From the NCBI GenBank assembly GCA_029212905.1, contig JARGPB010000003.1, forward strand, positions 64,562 through 128,561: a stretch of DNA of 64,000 nucleotides. Reading direction: 5' to 3'. Numbering within the stretch: position 1 is the stretch's first letter; the number at the start of each line of letters is the position of its first letter. The position numbers and the translations under genes are program-made. Below the pieces are notes generated by a model, which was not told the DNA's origin, ran no database searches, and was given only the letters and a program-made list of their open reading frames with translations. This DNA comes from Thalassovita sp. GTDB lineage: Bacteria; Pseudomonadota; Alphaproteobacteria; Rhodobacterales; Rhodobacteraceae. This document shows, in pieces, positions 53,655 through 63,272 of the stretch.

Positions 53655-54218
53655 GTGGCAGAAGACAACAAACCGCTTTTGATCAAACGTTACGCCAGCC
53701 GTCGTTTGTACAATACGGAAACCAGCGATTACGTGACGCTGGAAGATATCGCAGGTTTCATTCGTGAAGGCCGCGAGGTGCAAATTATTGATCTAAAGTC
53801 CGGCGACGACCTGACCCGTCAATATCTGCTGCAAATCATCGCCGAGCACGAGAGTCGCGGCGAAAACGTGTTGCCAGTGAATATCCTTACAGATCTGGTG
53901 CGGACTTACACCAACCAGGCCGGTTCGGTTGTCCCGCAGTTCCTGCAGATGTCCTTTGACATGTTTCGCGACAGCCAATCCAAGATGATGGAAAACATGA
54001 CCAAGGCGAACCCGATTGCCACTATGCCGGGGTTCGAGGCGGTCCAGGCCCATCAGGAGGCCTTTGTTAAGGCGATGACTGGCGGGCTGACCAAATCCTG
54101 GAGCGCACCGGGACAAGACGCGGGCGCTGAGAAGACATCGGGCGAAGACGAAAGCCTGGATGCCATCAAAAAACAGCTTTCTGATCTCCAGGAAAAGCTG
54201 ACCAAGATGAGCAAGTAA
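53655..54218 (+). CDS. phaR: Polyhydroxyalkanoate synthesis repressor PhaR
   Basis: 187 residues from GTG 53655 (GGGAGGA upstream). N-terminal PHB_acc_N domain (PLLIKRYASRRLYNTETSDYVTLEDIAGFI), then the PHB_acc repeat region, a linker and a C-terminal coiled coil (AIKKQLSDLQEKLTK). Binds granules and DNA, represses phaP. Last gene of the phaCPR cluster. Confidence 0.92.
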   Translation: MAEDNKPLLIKRYASRRLYNTETSDYVTLEDIAGFIREGREVQIIDLKSGDDLTRQYLLQIIAEHESRGENVLPVNILTDLVRTYTNQAGSVVPQFLQMSFDMFRDSQSKMMENMTKANPIATMPGFEAVQAHQEAFVKAMTGGLTKSWSAPGQDAGAEKTSGEDESLDAIKKQLSDLQEKLTKMSK

Positions 54219-54222
54219 GACA

Positions 54223-55188
54223 ATGGTCGACAGCCCCGGACGTATCACGCTCTGGGGCGTCGAGGTATTTGTGGCAACCGCCGAAGAAGGTAGCATTTCG
54301 GCGGCTGCGCGACGCTTGGGGGCCAGTCCCTCGGCGATCAGCCAACAACTGACCAATCTGGAAAATGCGATCGGGACCACGTTGTTGCAACGCAGCACGC
54401 GCCCGATGTGTCTAACGCCGGCAGGCGAGCTGTTTCGTCGTCGTGCTGCGGCAATTCTGAACGAAGCCGCTCTGGCCCGCGCGGAATTGGCCATGGCGGA
54501 CATGACAGCGCTGACCCGCTTTCGGCTGGGCGTGATCGAAGATTTCGAGGCCGATGTCACGCCCCGCTTGCTGACTGGCCTGTCTGAGCGGCTAAAAGGT
54601 TGTCAGTTCCTGCTGGAAACCGGGGCCAGCCACTATCTGCATGATCAACTGGACGGGCGGGCCTTGGATGTGATCGTTGGCGCGGAAATGGGTGCGCGCG
54701 CCGACTGGATGGAGGTCCACCCGGTTCTGACCGAAGGGTTCGTTGCCGTTGTTCCCAAAGGGCGGATTGACGCGGGTGCCGATTTGCTTCCGCAGTTGCA
54801 ACCTTTGCCGCTGGTGCAATACACCACGCGCCACTACATGGGGCGCTTGTTGGCCAGCCATTTGTCCCGGCAGAATTTGACGCTATCGCATCGGTTCGAA
54901 TTAGACAGCTATCACGCGATACTGGCGCTTGTGGCACAGGGAGCAGGGTGGTCGATTCTGCCGCCTTTGGCATTGATGCGCGCTCGGCGGTTCGAGGATC
55001 AATTGGACGTGCTTGAGCTGCCGTTCGAACAGCTGTCCCGCACAATTACCGTCACCGCTCGCAAAGGCATTCTGCAAGACATCCCCGCGCAGGTCGCAAC
55101 GCAGATCAAGCCCATCCTCCAAGAGGAAATCATTGATCCGGCGTTGCAGACCTATCCGTTTATGTCTAACGTATTGAAATTGCTATAG
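54223..55188 (+). CDS. LysR family transcriptional regulator
   Basis: 321 residues: LysR winged HTH at about 10-70 (ISAAARRLGASPSAISQQLTNLENAIGTTLLQRSTR), then the periplasmic-binding-like effector domain. Starts 5 bases after phaR stop. Convergent with the DegT aminotransferase; by position it may control the amine pathway, but the operon start is far away. Confidence 0.88.
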   Translation: MVDSPGRITLWGVEVFVATAEEGSISAAARRLGASPSAISQQLTNLENAIGTTLLQRSTRPMCLTPAGELFRRRAAAILNEAALARAELAMADMTALTRFRLGVIEDFEADVTPRLLTGLSERLKGCQFLLETGASHYLHDQLDGRALDVIVGAEMGARADWMEVHPVLTEGFVAVVPKGRIDAGADLLPQLQPLPLVQYTTRHYMGRLLASHLSRQNLTLSHRFELDSYHAILALVAQGAGWSILPPLALMRARRFEDQLDVLELPFEQLSRTITVTARKGILQDIPAQVATQIKPILQEEIIDPALQTYPFMSNVLKLL

Positions 55189-55190
55189 GT

Positions 55191-56408
55191 TCAGGTGCCG
55201 TAAGAGCGCGTGTTGCCCATAACATCCTGCGCCGCACGGATCAGAGCATCCGCGATCAGGTCCAGTTCGGGCAATTGCAGGCGGGCGGGCAGGCGAGTGT
55301 CACAGGCCTTCATCAGCATGGCACGCGTTTCGGGCAGGGTGGGGATCTTGTCCATGAACTGCCAGTTCCAGAAGGCCCGCGCGTTATCGGTGCTTAGCCC
55401 GAAAATCTGTACTTTGACTCCACGGGTGGCAGCGGCACCTTCAAAGGCGCGCACCTCGTCTTCGTTCATGCCGACCAGGTTGAATTGGATCGAATCCGGG
55501 GCGCGTTCCTCGGGGGCCAGTTTCTCGGGCACGTCGATCCAGGGGGAGTCATTTAGTTTTGCCGCAACATAGTCATGGTTGCGACGCCCGTCATTCACCC
55601 GGCGGGCGACTTCAGCGATCTGAGGTCGCACGATGGTGGCTGACAGGTTATTCAGACGCAGATTGTACAGCGGCAACTGGTTTTGCCAACGTCCGAAGGC
55701 CTCGGTCAGCGCCTGAGCGTCGGCATCCGTCTGGCAGTGGTGCTTTTTCCAATTGTGCTCATAGGCGCCCGACATGATCACGGCGCGCGCAACGATATCG
55801 GGGTCATTGGTGATCATGACCCCTCCTTCGCCTGCGTTCAGCAGTTTATAGCTCTGGAACGAAAAACAGCCCACATCGCCAATCGTACCGATCTTGCGCC
55901 CATGCCAAGTGGTGCCCAGCGAGTGGGCGGCGTCCTCGATTACCGGGATATTCCGAGCCTGACACAGCGCCATGATCGCATCCATGTCGGATGTGTGCCC
56001 GCGCATGTGGCTGATGATCACCGCGTCGATATTGTCGTCCAGCTTGGCAGAGAAATCTTCGATGTTCAGGCGGTAGTTTTCGCTGACCTCGGCCAGAACC
56101 GGTTCGCAATCTGCGTGCACAATTGAGGAAGGCACGGCGGCAAAGGTAAATGCCGGGATCAATACGCGGGCACCTTTGGGCAGGCCCAGGGCCTTGAGGG
56201 ACAGGAACAACGCCGCCGAACAGCTGGAAACGGCCAGCGCATATCTCACACCCATGAATTCCGCGAATTCTTTTTCCAGCAGCGAAACAGGCGCGTTTTC
56301 CGGCGCAGTGTAGCGGAACAAATCCCCGCTTTGCAGCAGACGCTCGATCTCGGCGCGTGCAGAGTCCGGGATGGGTTCGGCGTCGTAGACATTGGGGGGC
56401 AGAGTCAT
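55191..56408 (-). CDS. DegT/DnrJ/EryC1/StrS-type aminotransferase
   Basis: 405 residues from ATG 56408 (AGGAAAG upstream). PLP enzyme with the family Lys in FSFQSYKLLNAGEGGVMIT and VIEDAAHSLGTTWHGRKIG. Usually aminates keto sugars, but this copy is last in an operon of amine-metabolising genes and has a distinct sequence, so a different substrate is possible. Confidence 0.82.
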   Translation of the reverse strand: MTLPPNVYDAEPIPDSARAEIERLLQSGDLFRYTAPENAPVSLLEKEFAEFMGVRYALAVSSCSAALFLSLKALGLPKGARVLIPAFTFAAVPSSIVHADCEPVLAEVSENYRLNIEDFSAKLDDNIDAVIISHMRGHTSDMDAIMALCQARNIPVIEDAAHSLGTTWHGRKIGTIGDVGCFSFQSYKLLNAGEGGVMITNDPDIVARAVIMSGAYEHNWKKHHCQTDADAQALTEAFGRWQNQLPLYNLRLNNLSATIVRPQIAEVARRVNDGRRNHDYVAAKLNDSPWIDVPEKLAPEERAPDSIQFNLVGMNEDEVRAFEGAAATRGVKVQIFGLSTDNARAFWNWQFMDKIPTLPETRAMLMKACDTRLPARLQLPELDLIADALIRAAQDVMGNTRSYGT

Positions 56409-56498
56409 CTTCGGCTTTCCTGAATTCACTTTTCAGTTTTTGTTAAAGGAAAACCGCCCAAAGGCCAAATGAAATTCAGATGACGGGCGGATCTCTGA

Positions 56499-57803
56499 TT
56501 AGATGCCCAGCCGATCCCGCATCGCATACCATGTCATAGCCAAAGCCAGCAGGGGCGTACGGAATGATGGCCCGCCCGGAAAGGGCACCACAGGAAGGCG
56601 CGCCATGACGTCAAAGCCCTCGGCATCGCCTTGAATTGCCTTGGCCATCAGCATCCCCGCATGTGTCGCCGTCCCCACACCATGCCCAGAATACCCCGAG
56701 GCCGAGAGAACGGATTTGCCCACGCGCGCCACATAGGGGAGCCGTTTCATCGTGATGCCCAGCGTTCCACCCCAAGCATAGTCTATCTTAACATCCTGAA
56801 GCTGAGGGAAGATTTCCAACATGGGTTTGCGCGCCTTGGGCGCAATATCGGTCGGGAATTTGTACCCATAGCTTTCGCCGCCGCCGAACAGAAGGCGCCC
56901 GTCATGTGACAAGCGGAAATAGTTCACCACGAATTTCGAGTCCGCCACGGCGATATCCTGCGTCAGCACGGTCTTGGTACGTTCGCCCAACGGCTCTGTT
57001 GCGACGATGAAGTTGTTGATCGGCATGACCCGTGCGGCGACTTTGCGGTTCAGCCCGCCCAGATACCCGTTGCAGGCCAGCACAACATGGTTGGCCGTGA
57101 CAGATCCTTGATCCGTCCGCACCACATTGGGGGTGCCCTCATCCACCTGATGCACATGGGTGTTTTCGTGGATACGGACGCCGGCCTTGGCGGCGGCCTG
57201 GGCCAGACCCAGCGCAAAGTTCAGTGGATGCAGGTGGGCCGCCCCCATATCCAGAATTCCACCCTTATAGGCAGGCGAGGGGCAGATCTGCGTGCACTCC
57301 TCGGCGGACAACGTGCTGATCTGATCATAGCCATAATCCCGCTGCATCAGAGCGGCATAGTCATGCAAATGCTGTACGTCGTTCTTGTCAAATCCGGTCC
57401 AGGCCACGCCGGGCTTTAGCTGGCAGTCGATATTGTGACGTGAAATCAAATCTTTGACGACGTCCTTGGCCTCTTCTCCCAGGTCCCAGAGACGCCGGGC
57501 ATCGGCCCGCCCGACCATCTTTTCCAGCGCAAGCTGATCCTGGCGCTGTCCGCTGCCCAACTGTCCACCGTTTCGTCCCGAGGCTCCGAATCCGACCCGG
57601 TGCGCCTCTAGCAGCACCACGTCAAACCCAGCTTCGGCCAGATGGAGCGCCGTCGACAGCCCGGTATACCCCGCGCCAATCACGCAGACATCGGCGGAGT
57701 TGGCCCCTTTCAACATTGGAAAATTTGGCAGTGAATTCGCCGAAGCAGCGTACCAGCTGTCAGGATACTGCCCGCGTTTGTCGTTGGAATACAGCAGGTC
57801 CAC
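56499..57803 (-). CDS. FAD-dependent amine oxidase (PuuB/DadA-like)
   Basis: 434 residues from GTG 57803, with AAGGGG upstream. FAD-binding Rossmann motif CVIGAGYTGLSTALHLAEAGF, DAO family, with RNGGQLGSGQ and GYSGHGVGTATHAGMLMA. Resembles gamma-glutamylputrescine oxidase. Placed between the DegT and ligase genes. Confidence 0.85.
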   Translation of the reverse strand: MDLLYSNDKRGQYPDSWYAASANSLPNFPMLKGANSADVCVIGAGYTGLSTALHLAEAGFDVVLLEAHRVGFGASGRNGGQLGSGQRQDQLALEKMVGRADARRLWDLGEEAKDVVKDLISRHNIDCQLKPGVAWTGFDKNDVQHLHDYAALMQRDYGYDQISTLSAEECTQICPSPAYKGGILDMGAAHLHPLNFALGLAQAAAKAGVRIHENTHVHQVDEGTPNVVRTDQGSVTANHVVLACNGYLGGLNRKVAARVMPINNFIVATEPLGERTKTVLTQDIAVADSKFVVNYFRLSHDGRLLFGGGESYGYKFPTDIAPKARKPMLEIFPQLQDVKIDYAWGGTLGITMKRLPYVARVGKSVLSASGYSGHGVGTATHAGMLMAKAIQGDAEGFDVMARLPVVPFPGGPSFRTPLLALAMTWYAMRDRLGI

Positions 57804-57875
57804 GATGGCCCCTTTCTTTTGCAAATGACCCGGGCGCGAGAGGGCCCGCGCCGCCGCAAGGGCGGCACCAGCGGT

Positions 57876-59234
57876 TCACACGTTCAGCAGCAGGTGCTCA
57901 CGCTCCCATGGGCTGATGACTTGCAAAAACTCTTCATACTCTGCGCGTTTCACGATCGAGTAGACGCGGGCGAAATCGGGGTGGAGCAGCTCGTGCAGCT
58001 TGGTTGCACCGTCGAACAAGTCCAGCGCCTGTCCCAGCACGCGCGGGACGTCCTCTTCGCCGTCATAGGCATCGCCCTTGAACTGTCTGTCAGGGCGTTT
58101 TTCTTCCATCAGGCCCAGGTATCCACAGGCCAGCGAGGCAGCGATCCCTAGGTAGGGATTGCAATCCATCCCGGCCAATCGGTTTTCCACCCGGCGCGCC
58201 TGTGGGCCGGACAGGGGCACGCGGATACCCGTCGTCCGGTTGTCGCGGCCCCACTCCAGATTGATCGGCGCCGCGTGATCGCGCACATAGCGCCGATAGG
58301 AATTCACATAGGGTGCCAGCATCGCAATGGCCGAGGGCAGGTGGTTTTGCATTCCCGCGATAAAGTGGAAAAATGCGTCTGTCTCGCCCCCCTGAGGACC
58401 CGAGAAAATGTTTGTCCCGTCTTCGATATTAATGATCGAGTGGTGGATGTGCATCGCGCTTCCGGGTTCGTCCGCGATTGGTTTGGCCATGAACGTGGCG
58501 AAACAATCATGGCGTAGCGCGGCCTCGCGGATCAGACGTTTGAAGTAAAACACCTGATCGGCCAGCGCCACAGGATCGCCATGCAGAAGGTTGATTTCCA
58601 GCTGGCCCGCGCCGCCCTCTTGCGTGATCCCGTCGATTTCCAGGCCCATGGCCTCGGCGAAGTCATAGATGTCGTCGATCACCGGACCAAATTCATCCAC
58701 GGCCGACATCGAGTAGGCTTGTCGTGCCGCCGCAGGACGGCCCGAGCGCCCCATCATAGGTTGGATGCTTTTGGCGGGGTCGATGTTGCGCGCAACCAGG
58801 TAGAACTCCATCTCCGGGGCGACGACGGGTTCCCAGCCTTGTTTACGGTACAATTCCACCACGCGTTTCAGCACATTCCGCGGTGCAAACGGGATCGGTT
58901 CGTTTTTGCGGTCAAAGGCGTCGTGGATCACTTGCAGGGTCCAGTCGCCTGTCCATGGTGCGGCGGTGGCGGTGGACATGTCGGGCTTCAGGATCATGTC
59001 GCGTTCGATGAACCCTTCGGCGCCTGCAGCTTCGCCCCAATCCCCTGTAATGGTTTGATAAAAGATCGAGTCCGGCAGGTGGAAATAGTCCTGCTTAGCG
59101 AATTTCGAGGCCGGTACGGCCTTACCGCGCGCAATGCCGGGCAGATCCGAGATGATGCATTCGACCTCGTCCAGGCGATGATCGGCCAGATAGGCCAGGG
59201 CTGCATCGGGCAGAGTTTTCAACCAGTCGCTCAT
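57876..59234 (-). CDS. Glutamine-synthetase-like gamma-glutamyl ligase (PuuA type)
   Basis: 452 residues. GS catalytic signatures VVAPEMEFYLV, QEGGAGQLEINLLHG, GSAMHIHHSI and NRTTGIRVPLSGPQARRVENRLAG. The shorter N-terminal part and the partner genes suggest it ligates glutamate to an amine instead of making glutamine. Stop of the GATase overlaps its start by 4 bases. Confidence 0.85.
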   Translation of the reverse strand: MSDWLKTLPDAALAYLADHRLDEVECIISDLPGIARGKAVPASKFAKQDYFHLPDSIFYQTITGDWGEAAGAEGFIERDMILKPDMSTATAAPWTGDWTLQVIHDAFDRKNEPIPFAPRNVLKRVVELYRKQGWEPVVAPEMEFYLVARNIDPAKSIQPMMGRSGRPAAARQAYSMSAVDEFGPVIDDIYDFAEAMGLEIDGITQEGGAGQLEINLLHGDPVALADQVFYFKRLIREAALRHDCFATFMAKPIADEPGSAMHIHHSIINIEDGTNIFSGPQGGETDAFFHFIAGMQNHLPSAIAMLAPYVNSYRRYVRDHAAPINLEWGRDNRTTGIRVPLSGPQARRVENRLAGMDCNPYLGIAASLACGYLGLMEEKRPDRQFKGDAYDGEEDVPRVLGQALDLFDGATKLHELLHPDFARVYSIVKRAEYEEFLQVISPWEREHLLLNV

Positions 59235-59911
59235 ATCTTTTCCCCTTTCAGGACGGCGGCCATCTTAAGCGCCATGGCCGCGTTATCCACGGGTTTATTC
59301 AGGTTTTCCGTCGCGCTGGCGATCAGATCGGCGGGCACGACACCCTTGGCCCGATGTTCCAGCAACTGGTTGATCACGGGGGCGGTGAATTCAGGATGGG
59401 GCTGGACGGTCAGGATGTGGTCGCCATACGCCAGAACGGCGTTTTCGCAAAAGGCGTTCGAGCCCAGAACGCGCGCGCCATCGGGACGTTTGATCACCTG
59501 ATCCTGATGCCAGGCGTTCAGGAACATGGAGGCGCCATCGACTTGGTAATCCTGGCGCCCGGTGGCCCACCCGCCGTCGAATTTGACAACCTTACCACCC
59601 AACGCCTGAGCGATAATCTGGTGGCCGAAACAGACGCCCACCATGGGTTTGCCAGTGTCACGAATGTCGCGGATCAGGGCCTCTAGCGGAGCGATCCAGG
59701 TGTGATCCTCATAGGCTCCATGACGGGATCCCGTGATCAGCCAGGCGTCGGCATCCTCCGGGCCGCCGGGAAACTGGTTGTCTACCACCTCCCAGGTCTC
59801 AAAGGTAAATCCGTGCCCGTCCAGAAGACGTGCAAACATGGTCGGATAGTCGCCGGATGTGTCCACCACGGTTTCCGGCGCGTATCCGGTTTGCAGAATG
59901 CCGATTTTCAT
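59231..59911 (-). CDS. Class I glutamine amidotransferase (PuuD-like)
   Basis: 226 residues, GATase1 fold with nucleophile Cys in MVGVCFGHQ and catalytic His-x-Glu in VQPHPEF. In amine pathways related enzymes hydrolyse gamma-glutamyl intermediates. Overlaps the downstream ligase gene by 4 bases. Confidence 0.85.
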   Translation of the reverse strand: MKIGILQTGYAPETVVDTSGDYPTMFARLLDGHGFTFETWEVVDNQFPGGPEDADAWLITGSRHGAYEDHTWIAPLEALIRDIRDTGKPMVGVCFGHQIIAQALGGKVVKFDGGWATGRQDYQVDGASMFLNAWHQDQVIKRPDGARVLGSNAFCENAVLAYGDHILTVQPHPEFTAPVINQLLEHRAKGVVPADLIASATENLNKPVDNAAMALKMAAVLKGEKI

Positions 59912-59940
59912 AAATCACCAGTTGCTTGTTGGCGTTGCCC

Positions 59941-59963
59941 TGTCGGGTGCCCGTCACCCGGCA
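59941..59963 (-). repeat. Intercistronic hairpin
   Basis: Stem CGGGTG (59944-59949) / CACCCG (59955-59960) extended by further pairs, in the 83-base gap between the second ligase gene and the GATase gene. May stabilise or partly terminate the mRNA. Confidence 0.4.
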
Positions 59964-59994
59964 AGGAGGGGCCGCGACCGCGACCCCAATTCCC

Positions 59995-61335
59995 TCAGAC
60001 AGTATCGAGGTAGATTTCAACCCGCTCTTCAGGGGTCAGTTCGTCCATATAGCGCAACTCTTGTCGTTTCGTCAGTACAAGGTTGCGGATCATTTCCGGC
60101 GCGAAAATCCGTTTGATTTCGTCGCTTTGCTCGAATGCATCAATGGCGGCACCCCAGGTGTTCGGAACCTGCGGCAGATCCAGCGCATAGGCGTTGCCCG
60201 TGATGGGCGGCGGCGGGGTGATCTGGTCCTCGATCCCGGTCAGGGCCGCGCCCAGAATGGCCGTCATCAGCAGATAGGGGTTTACGTCCCCGCCCGCCAC
60301 ACGGTGTTCCAGTCGGCGGGCCTTGTGGCTGCCCGAGGGCACGCGAATCGCAGCGGTGCGGTTCTCATAGGCCCAGCTGATCGCTGTGGGGGCATGAGCG
60401 CCAGGGACCATCCGGTCATAGCTGTTCCAGTGCGGCGCAAAGACCAGTGTGCTGTCATGCATCGCACGCATACAGCCCGCGATTGCGTGATGCAGCATTT
60501 CTGTCCCTTTGGGGCCGCCATCGTCAAAGACGTTGTTCCCATCCTTGTCGATCAGTGAAAAATGCGTGTGCAGGCCAGACCCCGCATAATCATCATAGGG
60601 TTTCGCCATGAAAGACGCGGCAAACCCATGGCTGCGCGCCAGCCCTTTGACCAGCATCTTGAACAACCAGGCATCATCGGCGGCGCGCAGGGCGTCGTCG
60701 CAATGCATCAGGTTGATTTCGAACTGGCCCAGGCCAGCCTCGGAAATCGCGGTGTCGGCGGGAATGTCCATTTCCTCGCAGGCGTCATAGAGATCGGTAA
60801 AGAAGCTGTCGAAAGCGTCCAAGGCCCGGATCGATAGGGTCTCGGCGCCCTTGCGGCGTTTGCCCGAACGCGGGCTGGCCGGAATGCGCAGATCACGGCC
60901 TGAATCGTCGATCAGGAAGAACTCCATCTCCATGGCGACGACGGGGGTCAGGCCCATGTCCTTGAACCGCTGGACCACGGCGCGCAGCGCATGGCGCGGG
61001 TCGCCCGGATAGGGGCGGCCATCATCGCGGAACATCCAAATTGGCAGCAATGCCGACGGGGACGACAGCCACGGCATCGGCATGAACCCCCGTTCGGTTG
61101 GTTTCAGCACGCCATCTGCGTCGCCGCTGTCAAACACCAGCGGGCTGTCTTCGATGTCCTCGCCCCAGATGTCCAGATTCAGGACCGAGAGAGGAAAACG
61201 CGTGCCGTCCTCGACCACCTTATCGGCGAATCGAGTGGGGACGCGCTTACCGCGAGGTTGTCCGTTCAGGTCAGCCGCAGCAACGCGGATTGTGCGCACT
61301 TCGGGGTGCTTTCTCAGCCAGTTATTCATCATCAT
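59995..61335 (-). CDS. Second glutamine-synthetase-like ligase
   Basis: 446 residues from the triple ATG at 61335; a GTG at 61386 would add 17 residues. GS signatures VVAMEMEFFLID, SEAGLGQFEINLMHC, GSGLHTHFSLID and ENRTAAIRVPSGSHKARRLEHRVAG. It differs clearly from the neighbouring ligase, so the operon holds two distinct ligases. Two related TGATCA-centred sites lie in the gap upstream. Confidence 0.85.
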   Translation of the reverse strand: MMMNNWLRKHPEVRTIRVAAADLNGQPRGKRVPTRFADKVVEDGTRFPLSVLNLDIWGEDIEDSPLVFDSGDADGVLKPTERGFMPMPWLSSPSALLPIWMFRDDGRPYPGDPRHALRAVVQRFKDMGLTPVVAMEMEFFLIDDSGRDLRIPASPRSGKRRKGAETLSIRALDAFDSFFTDLYDACEEMDIPADTAISEAGLGQFEINLMHCDDALRAADDAWLFKMLVKGLARSHGFAASFMAKPYDDYAGSGLHTHFSLIDKDGNNVFDDGGPKGTEMLHHAIAGCMRAMHDSTLVFAPHWNSYDRMVPGAHAPTAISWAYENRTAAIRVPSGSHKARRLEHRVAGGDVNPYLLMTAILGAALTGIEDQITPPPPITGNAYALDLPQVPNTWGAAIDAFEQSDEIKRIFAPEMIRNLVLTKRQELRYMDELTPEERVEIYLDTV

Positions 61336-61421
61336 AGTCTGATGAGGCCGTCCCTGCAGGCCAGACGCAAGCCAAAACTGCGTCACATACGTGCCGGGGC
61401 CATGCCCTTGGTCCCTATTTG

Positions 61422-61441
61422 TTAAATTATGATCAAATTAA
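61422..61441 (-). promoter_or_regulatory. AT-rich operator-like site 2
   Basis: On the minus strand it reads TTAATTTGATCATAATTTAA, sharing ATTTGATCA with the perfect palindrome at 61498 (centres 75 bases, about seven helical turns, apart). Candidate second binding site of the same regulator. Confidence 0.4.
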
Positions 61442-61497
61442 TCCCTTCGAATGACAGAGGTAACTGTTCTGTAGCGAGACGCAGTTTTTGCCATCCG

Positions 61498-61517
61498 AAT
61501 AATTTGATCAAATTATT
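61498..61517. promoter_or_regulatory. Perfect 20-bp palindrome, candidate operator
   Basis: AATAATTTGATCAAATTATT, perfectly self-complementary, between the transporter genes and the second ligase gene in an otherwise GC-rich region. It is likely a regulator site for the ligase operon; the regulator is not identified. Confidence 0.6.
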
Positions 61518-61521
61518 GATA

Positions 61522-62328
61522 CTACCGGATCAGCTTGGGACGCAAGTGAATTTTGCGGCGATGTTCCTGCGGCAGATGTCGGTTCAGGTACCTGTTGATC
61601 AGGCCGAAAATTGCCAACACGATCAGCGTCAGTAGGATGAAATAGCCCGCAAGGATCGGGTAAGGGACAAACGGGTTAAAGGTCTTTTCCGCGAAATAGC
61701 TGGCGTAATACAGCGCATCGCCCTTCTGTCGCCAGGCCGGAAACCCCGAGAAAAACACGAGCGTAGTAGCGTGGAACAGAAAAATGGCTTCGTTTGTGTA
61801 AGCAGGCCACGCCAGCCGTAGGGTGGTGGGCCAGGTGATACGGCGAAACTTCTTCCAGCCGCTGAACCCATAGGCATCCGCGGCTTCCATCTCGCCTTTG
61901 GGGACGGTGCGCAGCGCGCCATAGAAAATTTCGCCCGAATAAGCGGCCGTGTTGAAAAACAGCACGATTAACGCACCAAGCCAAGCACTCGTCAGGGCGG
62001 ACAGACCCGGGGCGATCTGTTTCAGAGAAAGGAACAGGAAGTAGCCAAAGAAAAACTGGATGAACAGCGGCGAGCCGCGAAAGATGAAGATGAACCATTC
62101 TGCCGGTTTGCGGAACAATGGGTTCCGGGCGTTTTTTGCGACGGCCAGCATATTGGCCAGAAAGAACCCCGCAATCAACGCGATCACCCCGAAATAGATG
62201 TTCCACAGCATCCCGGATCCGATCAGCGTGAACTGATGGCATAGGGTGAAATCGGCCTTGGGCAGCAACCTTTCGCCAATCCCAATCGAACGCAGGCCGT
62301 AGTCCTGTATCGTCTGCCAGCAGCTCAT
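61522..62328 (-). CDS. Polar amino-acid ABC transporter permease (HisM type)
   Basis: 268 residues with the five-helix permease fold and the EAA-type loop EMEAADAYGFSGWKKFRRITWP. Inner membrane. Overlaps the other permease gene by 4 bases; the pair form the channel. Confidence 0.88.
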   Translation of the reverse strand: MSCWQTIQDYGLRSIGIGERLLPKADFTLCHQFTLIGSGMLWNIYFGVIALIAGFFLANMLAVAKNARNPLFRKPAEWFIFIFRGSPLFIQFFFGYFLFLSLKQIAPGLSALTSAWLGALIVLFFNTAAYSGEIFYGALRTVPKGEMEAADAYGFSGWKKFRRITWPTTLRLAWPAYTNEAIFLFHATTLVFFSGFPAWRQKGDALYYASYFAEKTFNPFVPYPILAGYFILLTLIVLAIFGLINRYLNRHLPQEHRRKIHLRPKLIR

Positions 62329-63209
62329 GCTTCGGCCCTCCGCTGGGCTTCGCCTGCGGCGGTGGCCTGGCCGTGCGACAGACGGCGCATGATACGATCC
62401 AGCACCAATTCAGATATGCGGGTAAAGCCCAGATAGAAAATCAACAGACCCAGGAAATACCACATTCGCCAATCAGGATGAGGGTAGTCAGTGTAGCGAG
62501 GGGTCTTTGATGCGCCCAATTCGCGCGCCCAGTACACGATGTCCTCGACCCCCAACAGGAACAGTAGCGGCGTGGCCTTGATCAGCACCATCCACAGGTT
62601 CGACAGTCCGGGTAGGGCATAGACCCACATTTGCGGCACCAGCACCCGCCAAAACGCCTGCCGTTTGCTCATGCCATAGGCATAGGCGGTCTCCATCTGG
62701 GCGTGGGGTACGGCGCGCATGGCGCCAAACAGGACATTGGCCGCAAAAGCGCCAAACACGATGGCAAAGGTCAGCACGGCCAGGGTGAAGCCATAGACCT
62801 CGTGTACCCATTGTGGGGACGTTCCCAGCGGCAGTTTCGCCGCCGCACAGACGACAAAATCATTGCCCTGACGGATCGGATCAGCCCAGTCGGGGCATTT
62901 GATCTGATGCCGGGCCCATTCGAACAGCTGGTCCAGCGCGATCACGAAGAACAAGAAAAACGCGATGTCCGGTACGCCCCGCACGATCGCGATGTACAGC
63001 TTTCCCAGCCACCGCAGCGGTGCAATGTGCGATTTTGCGGCCGAGGCCCCGGCAAACCCAAAGGCCAACGCCGTGGGCGCCGTCACCGCCAACAGCAACA
63101 GCACCGTTCCCAACGAATAGAACAGCATCATATGCTTGGACGTGGTCAGATAGCAGCTAAGCCACGCCAGCCCGTCCAGTGTCGAAGGATCGGTGCAATA
63201 GGGGAACAT
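62325..63209 (-). CDS. Polar amino-acid ABC transporter permease (HisQ type)
   Basis: 294 residues with an EAA-like loop QMETAYAYGMSKRQAFWRVLVPQ. It has a longer periplasmic loop (HQIKCPDWADPIRQGNDFVVCAAAKL, about 95-125) than usual. Works with the adjacent HisM-type permease. No ATPase gene is seen; it may lie past the window edge. Confidence 0.85.
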   Translation of the reverse strand: MFPYCTDPSTLDGLAWLSCYLTTSKHMMLFYSLGTVLLLLAVTAPTALAFGFAGASAAKSHIAPLRWLGKLYIAIVRGVPDIAFFLFFVIALDQLFEWARHQIKCPDWADPIRQGNDFVVCAAAKLPLGTSPQWVHEVYGFTLAVLTFAIVFGAFAANVLFGAMRAVPHAQMETAYAYGMSKRQAFWRVLVPQMWVYALPGLSNLWMVLIKATPLLFLLGVEDIVYWARELGASKTPRYTDYPHPDWRMWYFLGLLIFYLGFTRISELVLDRIMRRLSHGQATAAGEAQRRAEA

Positions 63210-63225
63210 TACGTCATCCGCTTGG

Positions 63226-63250
63226 GGCAGGGGCGGCGCGCGCCCCCGCC
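63226..63250 (-). repeat. Hairpin between binding protein and permease
   Basis: GGGGCG (63230-63235) pairs with CGCCCC (63241-63246), extended by flanking pairs with one mismatch. Such hairpins often keep the binding-protein mRNA more abundant than that of the permease genes. Confidence 0.5.
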
Positions 63251-63272
63251 GGTTTTAGTCAAGAATGGCGGC

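Noticed and set aside
55191..56429. DegT gene as part of a sugar-nucleotide/O-antigen cluster
   Set aside because: No glycosyltransferase or nucleotide-sugar genes are nearby; all neighbours are amine or amino-acid genes.
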